Shown here one piece after another: positions 44,045-55,100 of a DNA stretch of 64,000 nucleotides. Source of the DNA: Isoetes taiwanensis. Its lineage: Eukaryota > Streptophyta > Lycopodiopsida > Isoetales > Isoetaceae. A program made the position numbers and the translations under genes. Under the pieces are notes generated by a model, which was given only the letters and a program-made list of their open reading frames with translations, was not told the origin of the DNA and did no database searches. The first letter of the stretch is position 1. Each line of letters starts with the position of its first letter. Location: NCBI GenBank assembly GCA_021234155.1, contig JAJEKV010000271.1, forward strand, positions 250,001-314,000, written 5' to 3'.

Positions 44045-46060
44045 CCCTTTAGACCTGTACAAACAGACCTTCTACCTTTTCAAGACCTTTTGCAAAGACC
44101 TTGTCAAGGTACAATTTGCAGCCCTAAGTTGAAAACCAGGTGTATTTCAACTTAGGCCATAACATGGTTACATTTCTTAATACCATAAAAACTTTTTTCC
44201 AAAAAAGACATAGATACAAGATGAGATAACTGATCTACAGAATCAGAGTAATAATATTAAATATCATTTCTGCCAAAGTCAGCAATACAATGATCTTTAT
44301 CAAATATTAAAAACAACTAGACCACAAGCAAAATTCCAAATGAAATGGTCCAGAGATACTTCAGCATTGTTCTTCCATTTCCAAGTCTTGTAAGCTTATC
44401 CAAACTTAAACGATTTTGGAAAACATGAACAGGAGCAAGAAATCCCGTTACCTGTAGTGAAACCAGAGGACAGTTAGCCTAAGAAGGGTAAGAGCCTAAG
44501 TCACTAGCAGGTAAGCTACGGATTCCTTGGGCTTATCACCCTTCACCTTGCATGTTAACACCAGCACAATAGACATGTATATTTATCAAGCATAGACTAT
44601 ATAGGTAATTCTGTTGTAAATGAGGAACCTGCATGCCCTTCATCTTGCATTAAGATAATTAAGATAAACATAATAGACGTGCTTCATCTTGCATGTTAAG
44701 GTAAACACAACCCTGCCCTAAATAATGAACCTGCATGCCCTTCATCTTGCATTAAGATAAACATAATAGATATGCCTAAGTCGTTACATGTTACATGTTA
44801 ACATACATGCCTATACATATAATAGATTCGAAAGCCTATAGGCAACAAAGGTAATGTTGTAGCAACAAATCTCCAAATGCAAACAAGTTTAGAAAGTAGG
44901 GTTCATAATTCCAAAAGATCTGTAACCCTTGTATGAAATGACGATGTGTTTTGAAAAATACTGAAGAACCTGATATTGTGGCATGTGGTCTGCATCGGAT
45001 TCCTCCTTTGCATTCTCCATATCAGTTGGTGCAGGATCAAGGTACATTGCACATTTCTAGTATGCAGAAGCTATGTCGAATTTTCTTTGGCGATCTCCAT
45101 TGCTAGAAACTCCATTAAGACCCTCAGAAAATTGCTCTTGAGGATCTCCTTGCTTTGCTAAGATGTTTAAATCATAAATGTAGCTGGCCCTTTTGCTTCC
45201 AAAGATATGAAAATGTATAGATCCATATTGGATTTGAAATTTCTTTGGACTATCCATGGATGCACCGAGCTTAAATCAACCATGAAAAAAGTCGTATGAG
45301 AGCGTAAGAGTAAGCCGCTTAGATGCGTAAGGCCAGTAACCCTAACTTCAGATTTAGGGCTTGCATTTTAAGTCCACCGACTTGGACGCCTAGGGCGAAG
45401 AACAAAATATTTAAGGCAACCTAGGGCTTATAATATAATGTGGTATTTCTCATATGCCCTTTAAAATCACAATGCCCATTTGACATTACGAATTTTGAAA
45501 AAAATAGCATACCTTAGGTACCAAATCCTTCTAGCCATATAGGTGCCCAAACGTGAGATTTGGCGATGCCCATGCATGAGCTTTACCATTCTTAGTAAAT
45601 GTAGAAGTGTGAGAAACAATAAAGTTAGTAACAAAAGCATGCAAGTTCACTTTAACCAATTAAGTGCCAAGTGGTATGCATGCATTCAAGTAAGTTGCAT
45701 GCATTTACTTGTAAAGTCAAAGGAAAAGAACCTTTTAGCCAACACGTAAGGCCCAAAATTAAATCATGTTCAACTATGGAGAATGACTTTTTGTAAACTA
45801 AATAAATAAGTACCTTGTATAGGCAACTTCGTCATAATGCCATTACAACTTCCCTGTATTAATTTTCATCATAATTCAACCTAGCTTCCAAGTCTTGTGT
45901 CTTTTAAGTCTTTTCCACTTTGGAATCCACCATCAACCATGGAATTTCAACCTTGGAGTCCACCATGGAGCTCAACCTCCTTCCTGTTACACTCCAGACC
46001 TTTGTAATTTCTCACATAAAAAATCAACTTATAATAAAAAAAAAAAAAAGAAAAAAAAAA
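44045..46060 (-). mobile_element. Unit C2: repeat-type unit without RT
   Basis: Starts (plus) CCCTTTAGACCTGTAC after an A-run and ends in an A-rich run at 46035-46060. It contains the folded RNA element (44436-44560) and, at 44970-45257, an exon-1-like frame with donor ATATCAG|GTTCTT. That frame is MDSPKKFQIQYGS..., with one stop at ~45058, and is unrelated to the exon 1 of A, B or C1. No ORF1 or RT. The rest of the unit (45260-46030) is AT-rich and holds no recognised coding. Confidence 0.55.
44436..44560 (-). ncRNA. Conserved folded RNA element, copy C2
   Basis: Minus strand: CAAGGAATCCG (44529-44519) pairs with CGGGATTTCTTG (44447-44436) with one bulged G and one G-U. Inside, TTACCTG (44514-44508) pairs with CAGGTAA (44454-44448). 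The upstream hairpin GGGTGATAAGCCC has the same GATAA loop as in A. The wobble pair is valid only on the minus strand, supporting that strand as the transcript. Confidence 0.65.
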
Positions 46061-46390
46061 TTTTATTGCTTGTATTATATATTTTTCTGTTTATGCTTTA
46101 TTAAAAGTGTTATTATTCTTAACCAAAACTAACATCATTTGATATTTAAATTTCTTAACAATCTCCTCTCAACGAATGCATTTTTTTAAATTGATTAATT
46201 GGTGAGTAGATGCGGAAAAAACAATAGAACGGTAAGAATTCCCCTTCCTTATTCCCTTTCCTTTCCAACCCAGCATCAAGCTTCTTTATCTTCATGCAAT
46301 TTGATATGTAGTTTGATCTAAATCCAACCAATTCGGCTAATCAGCTTCAAACCGGTTTTGAATGGCGAATTGCACATAACGATTTTCCTT

Positions 46391-46450
46391 CTATTCTATT
46401 CTATTCTATTCTATTCTATTCTATTCTATTCTATTCTATTCTATTCTATT
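46391..46450. repeat. (TTCTA)n microsatellite
   Basis: About twelve perfect CTATT/TTCTA pentamers. The same pentamer forms the tail of LINEs at ~46600 and ~53790, so this array may descend from a LINE tail. Confidence 0.9.
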
Positions 46451-46564
46451 ACAATATATTAATATTGCTAAGATCATGAGTTATTTTGGATCTTTTTTTG
46501 TAGTTATACTTATCAAGACTTAAAATATATTATCCATAATTTTTGATGTTTTTTCCTTTTCTTT

Positions 46565-46640
46565 GTTTGGGTCCATAGGCCAGTTGGTCTCCCTAGGCAT
46601 TTAAAATACATTCTATTCTATTATATTATATTCTTATAAT
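46565..46640 (+). mobile_element. LINE 3' tail fragment
   Basis: GGGTCCATAGGCCAGTTGGTCTCCCTAGG followed by a TTCTA-rich tail matches the 3' end of the LINE ending at ~53808 (GGGTCCCATAGGCCGATTGG, then TCTCAGTGGACGATAAA). Only the last ~70 bp are present. Confidence 0.6.
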
Positions 46641-47255
46641 TATAGTTTAAGCCTTGAATATCTTTCAAAAACTTGGACATGTAAAAGAATGGCAGGCAAA
46701 AAATTTGCCCTTTAAATTGAATGGCAAGTTGAAAAATTGCCCTTCAAAAAAATACTAGGGGTCCCATTTAAATTTAAGGTTTGCTCCTCATCCTCACAAG
46801 GAGGCCATTATTCCTATTGGTTTCTATTTTTTATTATCAAAGTGAGCGGTGCCGCCAAGTACTCATTGCAAAAGAATTCCACGCCAGAAAAACGGCCTCC
46901 ACGTGGTTTTACGTCACTGAACCCATGGGACAAGAAGTTTCTAAAAAGAATTTTTTAGCAGTGTGCCACTCGCGGCTCCGCCACTAGTGGGCAGCACTGC
47001 CTCAGATTTCCTCCCTAAAACTCCTCATCTCGTGGGTTCCTTAATATTTGAAAACATAAGTACAAAAGATTCATAAGATCGGGAAACATGACGAAGTGTG
47101 GGAAACCTTTGGGTTGCCATAGATAGACACAACATAATATGAAGTTCCTTATCCTCAAAAGAACAAGGTGCCAAGGCACCACGACCCCAATGCCATATAT
47201 GGTTGTTTTATATGTCGAAAATCTCTCCTATTCTTTTGCTCTCTCCATATTGTAT
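46641..47255. other. Intergenic DNA, nothing recognised
   Basis: Short chance ORFs only. No gene or repeat that I can support. Confidence 0.35.
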
Positions 47256-47359
47256 AGGGGAATGGAGGTTGGGACTCCATTAGGACGGGTGGGGTCCCGC
47301 CGACCGCTTTAGCTGGGAGCTGGTTAAAACCGGAATGGAGGACCAACCTCCATTCCCCT
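47256..47359. repeat. Inverted repeat, 17-bp perfect arms
   Basis: AGGGGAATGGAGGTTGG (47256-47272) and CCAACCTCCATTCCCCT (47343-47359) are exact reverse complements around a 70-bp GC-rich centre. This is compatible with a tiny foldback element. Confidence 0.7.
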
Positions 47360-47924
47360 ACAAAATAGAAATAGGGGAGGCAGCTGTGCAGATCCGACAT
47401 ATTTAAGGGTTTTTGCAGACTTCTTGTTGTTCTTTTAAAGATCCGGCGAACAAAGCATCTGCGAAGTAAGCATTTGGAGATCCGACGATCCACTATCTGT
47501 GAAAAAAACAAGAAACAAGACCCTGTTCTACTATCTGCGGAAAAATGATCTGTGTCCAACAGGTATCTGCAAAGAAAAACCATCAGTTCAAGAAAAAATG
47601 CAAAAACTCAAGAAGGCCCTGCAAAGAACTACCTGGTTACAGAGCTTGAACTACTTGCGAAGAACTGGCATGCAGTGTCGTCGCATACCTGGTATGTCGA
47701 CACTGTATCTGCATACCTGGTTACAAAGCTCGTGGCAAAGAACTGGCGAAGAACTGGCATGCAGTGTCGAGGATACAGAACTGGCGGCGATGCTACCCTA
47801 AAATAAAACCCTAAAGAGAAAACTTGAGCCGCCGGTCATGCGGAATGGGAAGACCCTACTTCCATTCCGCTGTGTAGGCGACTGCCACGTGGCAGCTCGT
47901 GATTGAACCTCAGTAGAAATAGTC

Positions 47925-48190
47925 GACCCTATTTCTATTTTGTTTCTATTTTTTACCTATTCTCTACTCACTTTATACACTTTCTATTATCTATATTTTT
48001 ATCTTTAATTTCTCTCTATATATCTTCTCTATTAAATCTTCTCTCTATTATCTCACTCTCTCTTATAATCTAATCTCTATATTCTATCATCATCATCTAT
48101 ATACTATCTCTATTCTCTTTGTATTCTTCTCTCTCTTTATTCTTCTCTCTTTTTCCTTCTCTTCTCTCTTTATTATATTCCATTCTCGTT
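47925..48190. repeat. Pyrimidine-rich CT/TAT low-complexity tract
   Basis: Dense TCTCT/TATCT/TTCTC sequence with no unit longer than a few bases. A similar tract lies at 53810-53900, directly after the LINE tail. Confidence 0.8.
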
Positions 48191-48348
48191 CTCTGTGATG
48201 ATTCTAAAGACATATGGTTTATCCACATTTGCTTAAGATCTGAGAGGAGAAAACAACCAGTTTTTGCAACCCGATTTTAAGGCAGGATTCAAACGGTGTG
48301 ATACCATCCAATCACCTTGGATTAAAACATTTACATGCTAAAGCCTTG

Positions 48349-48610
48349 CAGACGGGCGTCTGTAAGAGGGAAAGCCATTGCTTATTTTCATTTCAGACAA
48401 GTGTCTGTAAGGTGGCAGAGGTTGAACTTGAGACTGGCTTGATTTATGCACTTGAACACTTTCAGACAGGTGTCAGCAGAAGGTGAAAAGAGCCCGCACT
48501 TGCTTCTTTGCACTTGGAAGCCCGCTACCGCTCGACACGTGGAAGCTTTGGACCGGCCCCAGAAGGGACAGAGGGTTTCATTTCAGACATAAGTGTGCGT
48601 AAGGTGGCAG
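48349..48610. repeat. Dispersed small palindromes CAGACN..NGTCTG
   Basis: CAGACGGGCGTCTG (48349), CAGACAAGTGTCTG (48394), CAGACAGGTGTCAG (48463) and a decayed CAGACATAAGTGTG (48584). The first two are perfect palindromes with a compensated G-C/A-T change. Copies 2 and 4 share the longer context TTTCATTTCAGACA...GTAAGGTGGCAGAGGT. Confidence 0.6.
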
Positions 48611-48629
48611 AGGTAGGGTGACACCCTAT

Positions 48630-51600
48630 TCATGGCAACTCCAAAGGTGATAGAAGAGTCGGACGAGCCCCTGCGCCCCTTCATCCAACCCCCACGATAT
48701 GCATGTGGATGGTGCGAATCACGCAGCCCTCTACCTAGCGCAGATATGGCAAAGAAAACTTCTATTGGGAGAGTACATAGATGCCATCCCCAATCGCAGC
48801 ACCGTGATGACACCGCAAAATTGATAGGTGCACATTGAAAAGAGAAGCTGGCAAAGTCTGCGGCAACAAATATAGCTCGACAGTGCCTATGACAGATACT
48901 CCAGCCTAGCGGCAAGTCAGATCGGGCTTCACCACCACCAAAACCGGCGCTTGAGGAGCACCGAAACAAAGTTCAAGCAATGGCAGAGGGCAACAAAGCT
49001 CGAATTGCTTGCTTGGCGAGGAAATGCAGGCCTCCGCACCCAAATTGCTCAAAAAGCAAATTGCCATCAAAAAAAAATAAGTGTTTACGGCATGGAGACC
49101 CGCGATACAAAGCACCTAGAAGATGGCTTCAGCCTAGTGCACTCGAAGGCGTAAGGACAAGAAGAGTCTTGCTGACATGCGGGGCGCATGGATTCCATGT
49201 CCACCGCCATTGAAACCATGACACGGGAAAAGCAACGTGTTGGGCAAGAGACAATGGCAACCATCTCCGCCTTCAATCGGAGGTCGAGGAGGCTGGCATT
49301 GCGGATGCGAAAAGTTCAGGGTCGCTTTTGAAGAGAGCCACAATTGAGAGCCCTCCAAACTAGGGTTGAGACACAAGAAGTGGCCTACAGAATGAACCCT
49401 ATGCCGGACTCGCTATGCTTATCTCGGAGCATAGCTCCAAGACTCGAGATCGGAAGGTGCGTGAGCCGAGGGCAGCCATCATCGAACAAGGCAAGGGCCT
49501 CAATGCAGAGGCTCATGAGCAATTGCAGGTGCATCGCGTGAATTGAAAAGGTAGACAATTTCAGCAGAGCTAAGCTCCCACAGGGAAGGAGAGACGCTTA
49601 TACACGCCACGGCAGTCCCACTGCACAAGAGTATGCAAGGTGTCAAGCCGGGACCGTCACATTGCACCCCAAGCCACTCTATGCCACCCTTCCCCAACGA
49701 GGGTTATTGCAGCCTATGCTCGCCCGACAACAAACAACTCCTGTTGTGCGGGCGGATTGACCCAAAAATCCCGAGAGTTCGAGAGCCGAGGGCGAGAAGC
49801 CACAATGTGGTGGTGCGTGGCCCGACGAAGAGGCAGGGGAGGACCTCATTAACCGGGCTCCAAATGTTGATTCTGCTCGAATGACATTCAGGTGCCAGTT
49901 CATATTATTAGGGCGAAGACGCCATGGCGGCCTTGAACCGCCCGCTGGGTAGTCCACGCTCACGACGAGATGCGCAGTGTGGAAGCTATCCTACGCCCGG
50001 GGAAGGCGGTGAAGGAGCGGGCTTTGTATGTTGACCGAGACCTGACCCGATACCCAACAAGAAGACCGGGCAGTACGCGAATTGGCCAAAGTTAAAAGCA
50101 TTAGCAGGCTGGAGGAGGCTGCGGGGACTGATTGGGGCAAGATGCAAATTTTCAAGCCGCCAAATGCTGCTGTGAATCCTGCTAACCCTCCAGCAGTAGC
50201 CTCGGGCATGCCACTTCGCCGCTGCTACAGCCCTTGACGCTGCTCAAGTTGCTTCACCTTACGTTTTCGCACATCTCAGGCTGCCTCTACTTACGCCACC
50301 CCTTTCATTTGCGCCCCGAATCCCCAACTACAGCCCCTGCCGACAAATAGGAATTGTGCCTCATGGTCTCCTGGAATTGTCGGGGCTTCCCTATGGCGAA
50401 GGAGATAGTCTCAACTTCATTCGCTGAGATATGGATCTGATCTTCCTTATGGAAACATGGGAGCATGCGGGACTGGGATACCGACTTGCCGGGATACCGA
50501 GCTACTCAATCTTCAATGATTGCACGGAAAGCGGGGCATGGGGAGTTGCTGCTACTATCGAACGGCCTTGGCACGTACCGGGTTTCTTTGTTCAAGACGC
50601 ATAAGCACAACCTGACTTGTGGGTGCTTAGCAAAACGTGTGCAAAAGCTGTGCACCCCTCTTTGTGGCGTACCGCTACTTTCCACATGCGTAAAGCAACT
50701 TCTATCACACCCACTCGGATGTGGATAGGCCGGACCCTATGTCGCATCTATATGATGACATACAAAGAAGATAAGCAGTTGGGCGTGTCATACTCATTTG
50801 AGACTTCAATGCGCCACAGACCGGGTAGAACAACCCATGAGATTTGATCCCTTGATCGATGATATATTGTTGCGTCCGCAGATTGTGCCTTTGGCCACGG
50901 ACATCGATGACAATCGGGTCACACGCTATGGTAGACAATTGCTTTTGCTCTGCGGGTATCTTTGACCGGTAACTGCGAATGGATCGCACAAAGGCCGCCC
51001 ACCCGCAAGAGCACTTGTAGACAGGGAAAACCGTGGGGAGGATCTAGTGTGGTGGACTATGTGCCGGTGCCCGGAGGGGATATGCATGTCGCCAAGCACT
51101 TCCGTGGGAACAACTAATAGGGATGAAGAGATCGACTCGCACCACTTACCACTTTACTTGAAGTTGGCTTGGCAGGTTGTGCGAACCCCGCGGCCTGACT
51201 CCTCACATGCCTCACTGCGATTGGATTATGAACATGCGGGGCTTATGCCCGATGCTTATAGATGACTGGCGTAAAACTTTTGCAATATCCTACACTAGAG
51301 CAACAGACGGCCCGGACCGATGTGCTTAGGGATCTTGGCTACAGAGAGATGCTTTGGGATAAGCCGCCAGCGACGGACCTCCGGAACACAACCTTCCCAC
51401 ATAATCAATGGTTTGATGCACGAGTGCAAGGAACACAAACGCTGGCTCGGCCAAGTCCACACAGACTCGCTTACGCCCACATGTAAATCGACAAGACCGC
51501 GTCTTCCTTAAAGCTAAGAAAGCGGTACATTGCAGCACATCAAAGGGAAATGTTTTATCTCACCGAACGTCACCCGGGACCTTTGGCGAAGGGTTCTTAG

Positions 51601-53808
51601 AAAGCGGCCACATTACGGGGAACATCACTCCCGGCGGTGGAGGCAATACTTGCAATGCCTATACGACCCTCGGGGTGCACATGCGACATTACCCCCGCAA
51701 GAAGGCCGATCTGCTGGAAATCACGTGAGTCGGGACGTGGAACAAAGGCTTACGGCGTCTTGCCAATGGGAAAGCCAGGACACGGATGGCATGCGGCAGA
51801 ATTGCTTAAGTGGGCGGGGGCCGTCCATAATAATGGGTCGACCGCCTTGTTCAACAAGGCATTCTGAAGGCTTCCGCGGTGGACCAATAGCGAGTTGTTC
51901 CCATCTATAAGGCGGTGACCGCCTTCGCCCGGTAATTCACCGAACAATCATGGTCAGTTCGGTGTTTGCAAAAAATGGCTTCCAGGATTCTCGAGCAAAG
52001 AGTTGGCCCGGGTCAAGGCGAGGGCGAAGAATCGGCCCTCACCCAGGCAGGATTCAGACCGACACTCAACCATTGACCACATCTTCACATTGCGAAGCCG
52101 TTGAAAGACAGAACCGCCGATCTATATTGTTGCTTCGTGGATTTTGCAAAGGCATTTGACACCGTGGCTCGGGAAAACTATGGGCAAGATTGCAATACCG
52201 GGGGGTTCCAGATTTGCGTATCGCATTGTGCGCTTTATGAAAGATGCTGCCGTCGGTTCGCGACAAGCCAACCATTTGATAGTAGTATCGGGTTCGCCGG
52301 GGATGCCCTCTCTCCCCAACATTGTTTGGGCTTTACATTGATCAATTGAGAGCCGCTTGCGATAATGGGGGCGGGGCTCACCTTCTCTACCGGATCATCA
52401 AGCAGGTTAATATATGCCGATGATGTGGACCTCCTAGCTTACACACCAGCCAGACATGCAACGACATCTCGATGCCCGACACATTTTGTCAAGTTTAATC
52501 GATATGCTGGCCAATCTTGGCCAAGACTAAGGTGGTTTTCATATCATCTTCACGCATACCGAGGATCCCCTCCTTCCGCTATCGAGGGCGAATGTGGAAG
52601 TAGCATCCACATACAAATATTTGGGAGTGGAGTTTCCGCCTACTATGCACCGGGACACATCCATACGGGCTACGAAGTTACGGTATGGCTGGAAAGCACT
52701 ATATGCAATGCAAAACAATAGTCATAGAGCGGAGTTGTATGATTGGACCCATCGGTCACACTGTTCAAAGTCTTAGTGGAGCCTCGTCCTTTTATACGGG
52801 GTTGAAGTATGGGGCCAATGGTATCCCTCGCTACTTGGAATGAATTTGGGTAAAAGCCTTCTTGGTACGAAAGCACTAGGTGAAGTCCACAAATCCCATA
52901 TCAAATTCTATCAAGCAGAAATGAGATTCTTGCCTCTTCGAGAGGGCGGCCCCTTGATCGCCACATTGTCTATTTTTTCGGTGGTCAACATGGACGATGC
53001 TCGCCTCCCAAAACTAGCTTATGTCATGGCGATGGGGCCTACAACGCCAAGGCCTGCTGGAGGGAAAAGAGAGCTCAATGGATGGCTAGATGGAATGTGC
53101 AGAGCACAGTGCATACATGTGCAACAGAGGCGCATCGCCATAGCTTGAGGTAATATCTTGACGCTTTGCTTCATCAGCAAGCTTTGGGATGCCAGCGCCC
53201 TTTTGAACAGGTCAAGACAAAGACACTACCGCCACATAAATCCCACATTGGAACGAGGCCCACAATGCTACCTCGGCACCCACTTGCCCATGAAAAGACG
53301 CACTCATTGCCTCCATTTGCACAGGGGCACATCATCTTCGCATTGAGACAAAGCAGATGGATTGGTGAGCCACGCCAGATTGTGCTCGTCAATGCCGCCA
53401 AATGGGAGTCATTGAGGATGAATCTCATACCCTTCAAAGTTGCCCAAAGATATGATCAAACCGGACGCCGCTTATGCCGAAGTTGGTCGCCCGCCAGCCG
53501 CTACATGTGACATTGAGCACGGCATCCGCATGACGGATGCTAGGATCATACCTTCAGGAGGTCATGGACATGCGAGATCAGCTATGTCCTCGGGCACACA
53601 CTTGACATGTACATACACATTTATTTCATGATGATGTATACTTGTGCGGTTTGACAAAGATTATTATTATCACGCTTTTTTCCCTCTAAAACCCTTCCGG
53701 CGGGGGTTTTTAACTTGGGGACAAGAATAAGTTTGTGCGCTCTTCTGGGTCCCATAGGCCGATTGGTCTCAGTGGACGATAAAAAAACTATTCTATTCTA
53801 TTCTATTC
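48630..53808 (+). mobile_element. Decayed LINE with (TTCTA)n tail
   Basis: Plus-strand LINE, ~5.2 kb, heavily broken. Near 50365 a frame reads SWNCRGFP, the start of the LINE endonuclease. At 52100-52200, DLYCCFVDFAKAFDTV is RT motif A; near 52405, RLIYADDVDLLA is motif C (YADD). A C-terminal region follows, and the element ends GGGTCCCATAGGCCGATTGG...AAAACTATTCTATTC at ~53808. Many frameshifts and stops are present, so the copy is inactive. The 5' limit is uncertain (cysteine-rich ORF1-like debris from ~48630) and no target duplication was found. Confidence 0.8.
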
Positions 53809-53940
53809 TATATTTCTCTCTGTCTATTCTCTCACTACACTCTCTCCCTATTCTTTCTCTATCTCATGCATATTCTCTCTAGTTCTCTTTCTATCTCTTT
53901 ATTCACGCATGTTAGTTGATATTCATGTCCAAGATCTCTA

Positions 53941-55100
53941 GAGTTAGGACCAAGAGCTTAATTCTCTCAAGTCAGATATAGACCCCATTTTGTTAGGTTT
54001 AACGTGACTGCACAGGCCCTTACATGGGGTAAGGGCTTGGCAAGCCCATTAGGGCGAGCTAGTGCTCAAGCCCCACAAAAGGGCCCATGCAGGCACATTT
54101 TCCTATGTAATGGCGGGTCCAAGAAATTTCCCCTTTTCAATCAAAATTCCCATGTTCCTTGCTTCTTTCGGAGGCATTTCTTCTTCAGACATTTCTCCTT
54201 CTAGAGGCACAGTTCCAATGGAGCGTTCTTCTTGGCCATTTCAAGGATATTGTAGAGGCAGGAAGCAAGTATGCAGCATTGTAGCTATGTTTCCAGCCTT
54301 GTAGAGGATTGTACCGAAAAATTCTTCAACCATTTTGCAAAGAACGACAATAGGGAGACAGATTCTCATAGCATGGAGGCAGACTTTTGTAGTAAGGCAG
54401 TAGCATGGGCATGGTACCGGAATTGCAAAGGAGGAGCCACTTCTATAAGCCCCAGATTCAAAGTCGAAGCTCAAAAAAGCTATGGCTTCTCCGACATTCC
54501 TTTTTACCCCCCTCCCTTTTATTTGAATCCTTCTAATGACTCTCTTTTCGATAGAAGCCGTGAGACCCTGCTTCAGCCCGACCTAGAGATCCTGCTCCTT
54601 TATATTTACTGCATCTTTTTGTCGATATCCGCTTCTCAGATATCTACTATCGCATCGCCAGATACCGCTATATTCTTTTATTTGTGAGACCTCGCTTTTA
54701 TATATCAAGGGCAACTTTTGCTTGGAATGCCTGCTTGGAATGCCTTCATAAAAAAGGAAATGGATTCTCATGGATTCATGGATTGAGGCTACATGGATTC
54801 CTTGATTCCAATCCCACACAAGCCACATTCAGTGTTTTTGTGATGCAAAATGCCCTAAAGAATATAGAGAACATGGAAGCTCCGTATATATACATAAAAA
54901 ATTATTTGATTTCAGAATGAACTATAATACAGTGAAATTTTTTGGGTAAGACCAATTATGTGTTCTTACACTTAGCTTGCCAAGCATTTTCTTATCTACA
55001 CTTAGAGTTAGGATCAACACCTTGATTCCCTTAAGTCAAATATAGACCCCATTTTGTGTTCACACTTAGCTTGCCAAGCATTTTCCTATCTACACTGTAG
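53941..55100. repeat. Direct repeats GAGTTAGGA...CAAATATAGACCCCATTTTGT
   Basis: A ~58-bp segment (53941-53998) recurs at ~55007-55060 with ~80% identity. Next to the second copy, ACACTTAGCTTGCCAAGCATTTTC occurs twice (~54968 and ~55064), an imperfect ~96-bp tandem. The 1 kb between them holds no recognised gene. Confidence 0.55.

Noticed and set aside
26920-44560. Hammerhead ribozyme in the pseudo-LTRs, as known from other Penelope-like elements
   Set aside because: The hairpin followed by AAGGAA superficially recalls stem II plus GAAA, but CTGANGA and a proper NUH cleavage site are missing, and the AAGGAA bases are paired in the conserved helix. HDV-like and twister folds were also considered and do not fit.
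47499-47806. Overlapping ORFs at 47.5-47.8 kb
   Set aside because: They arise from short direct repeats (GAACTGGC, CTGGTTACA) read in two frames; no family is recognised.
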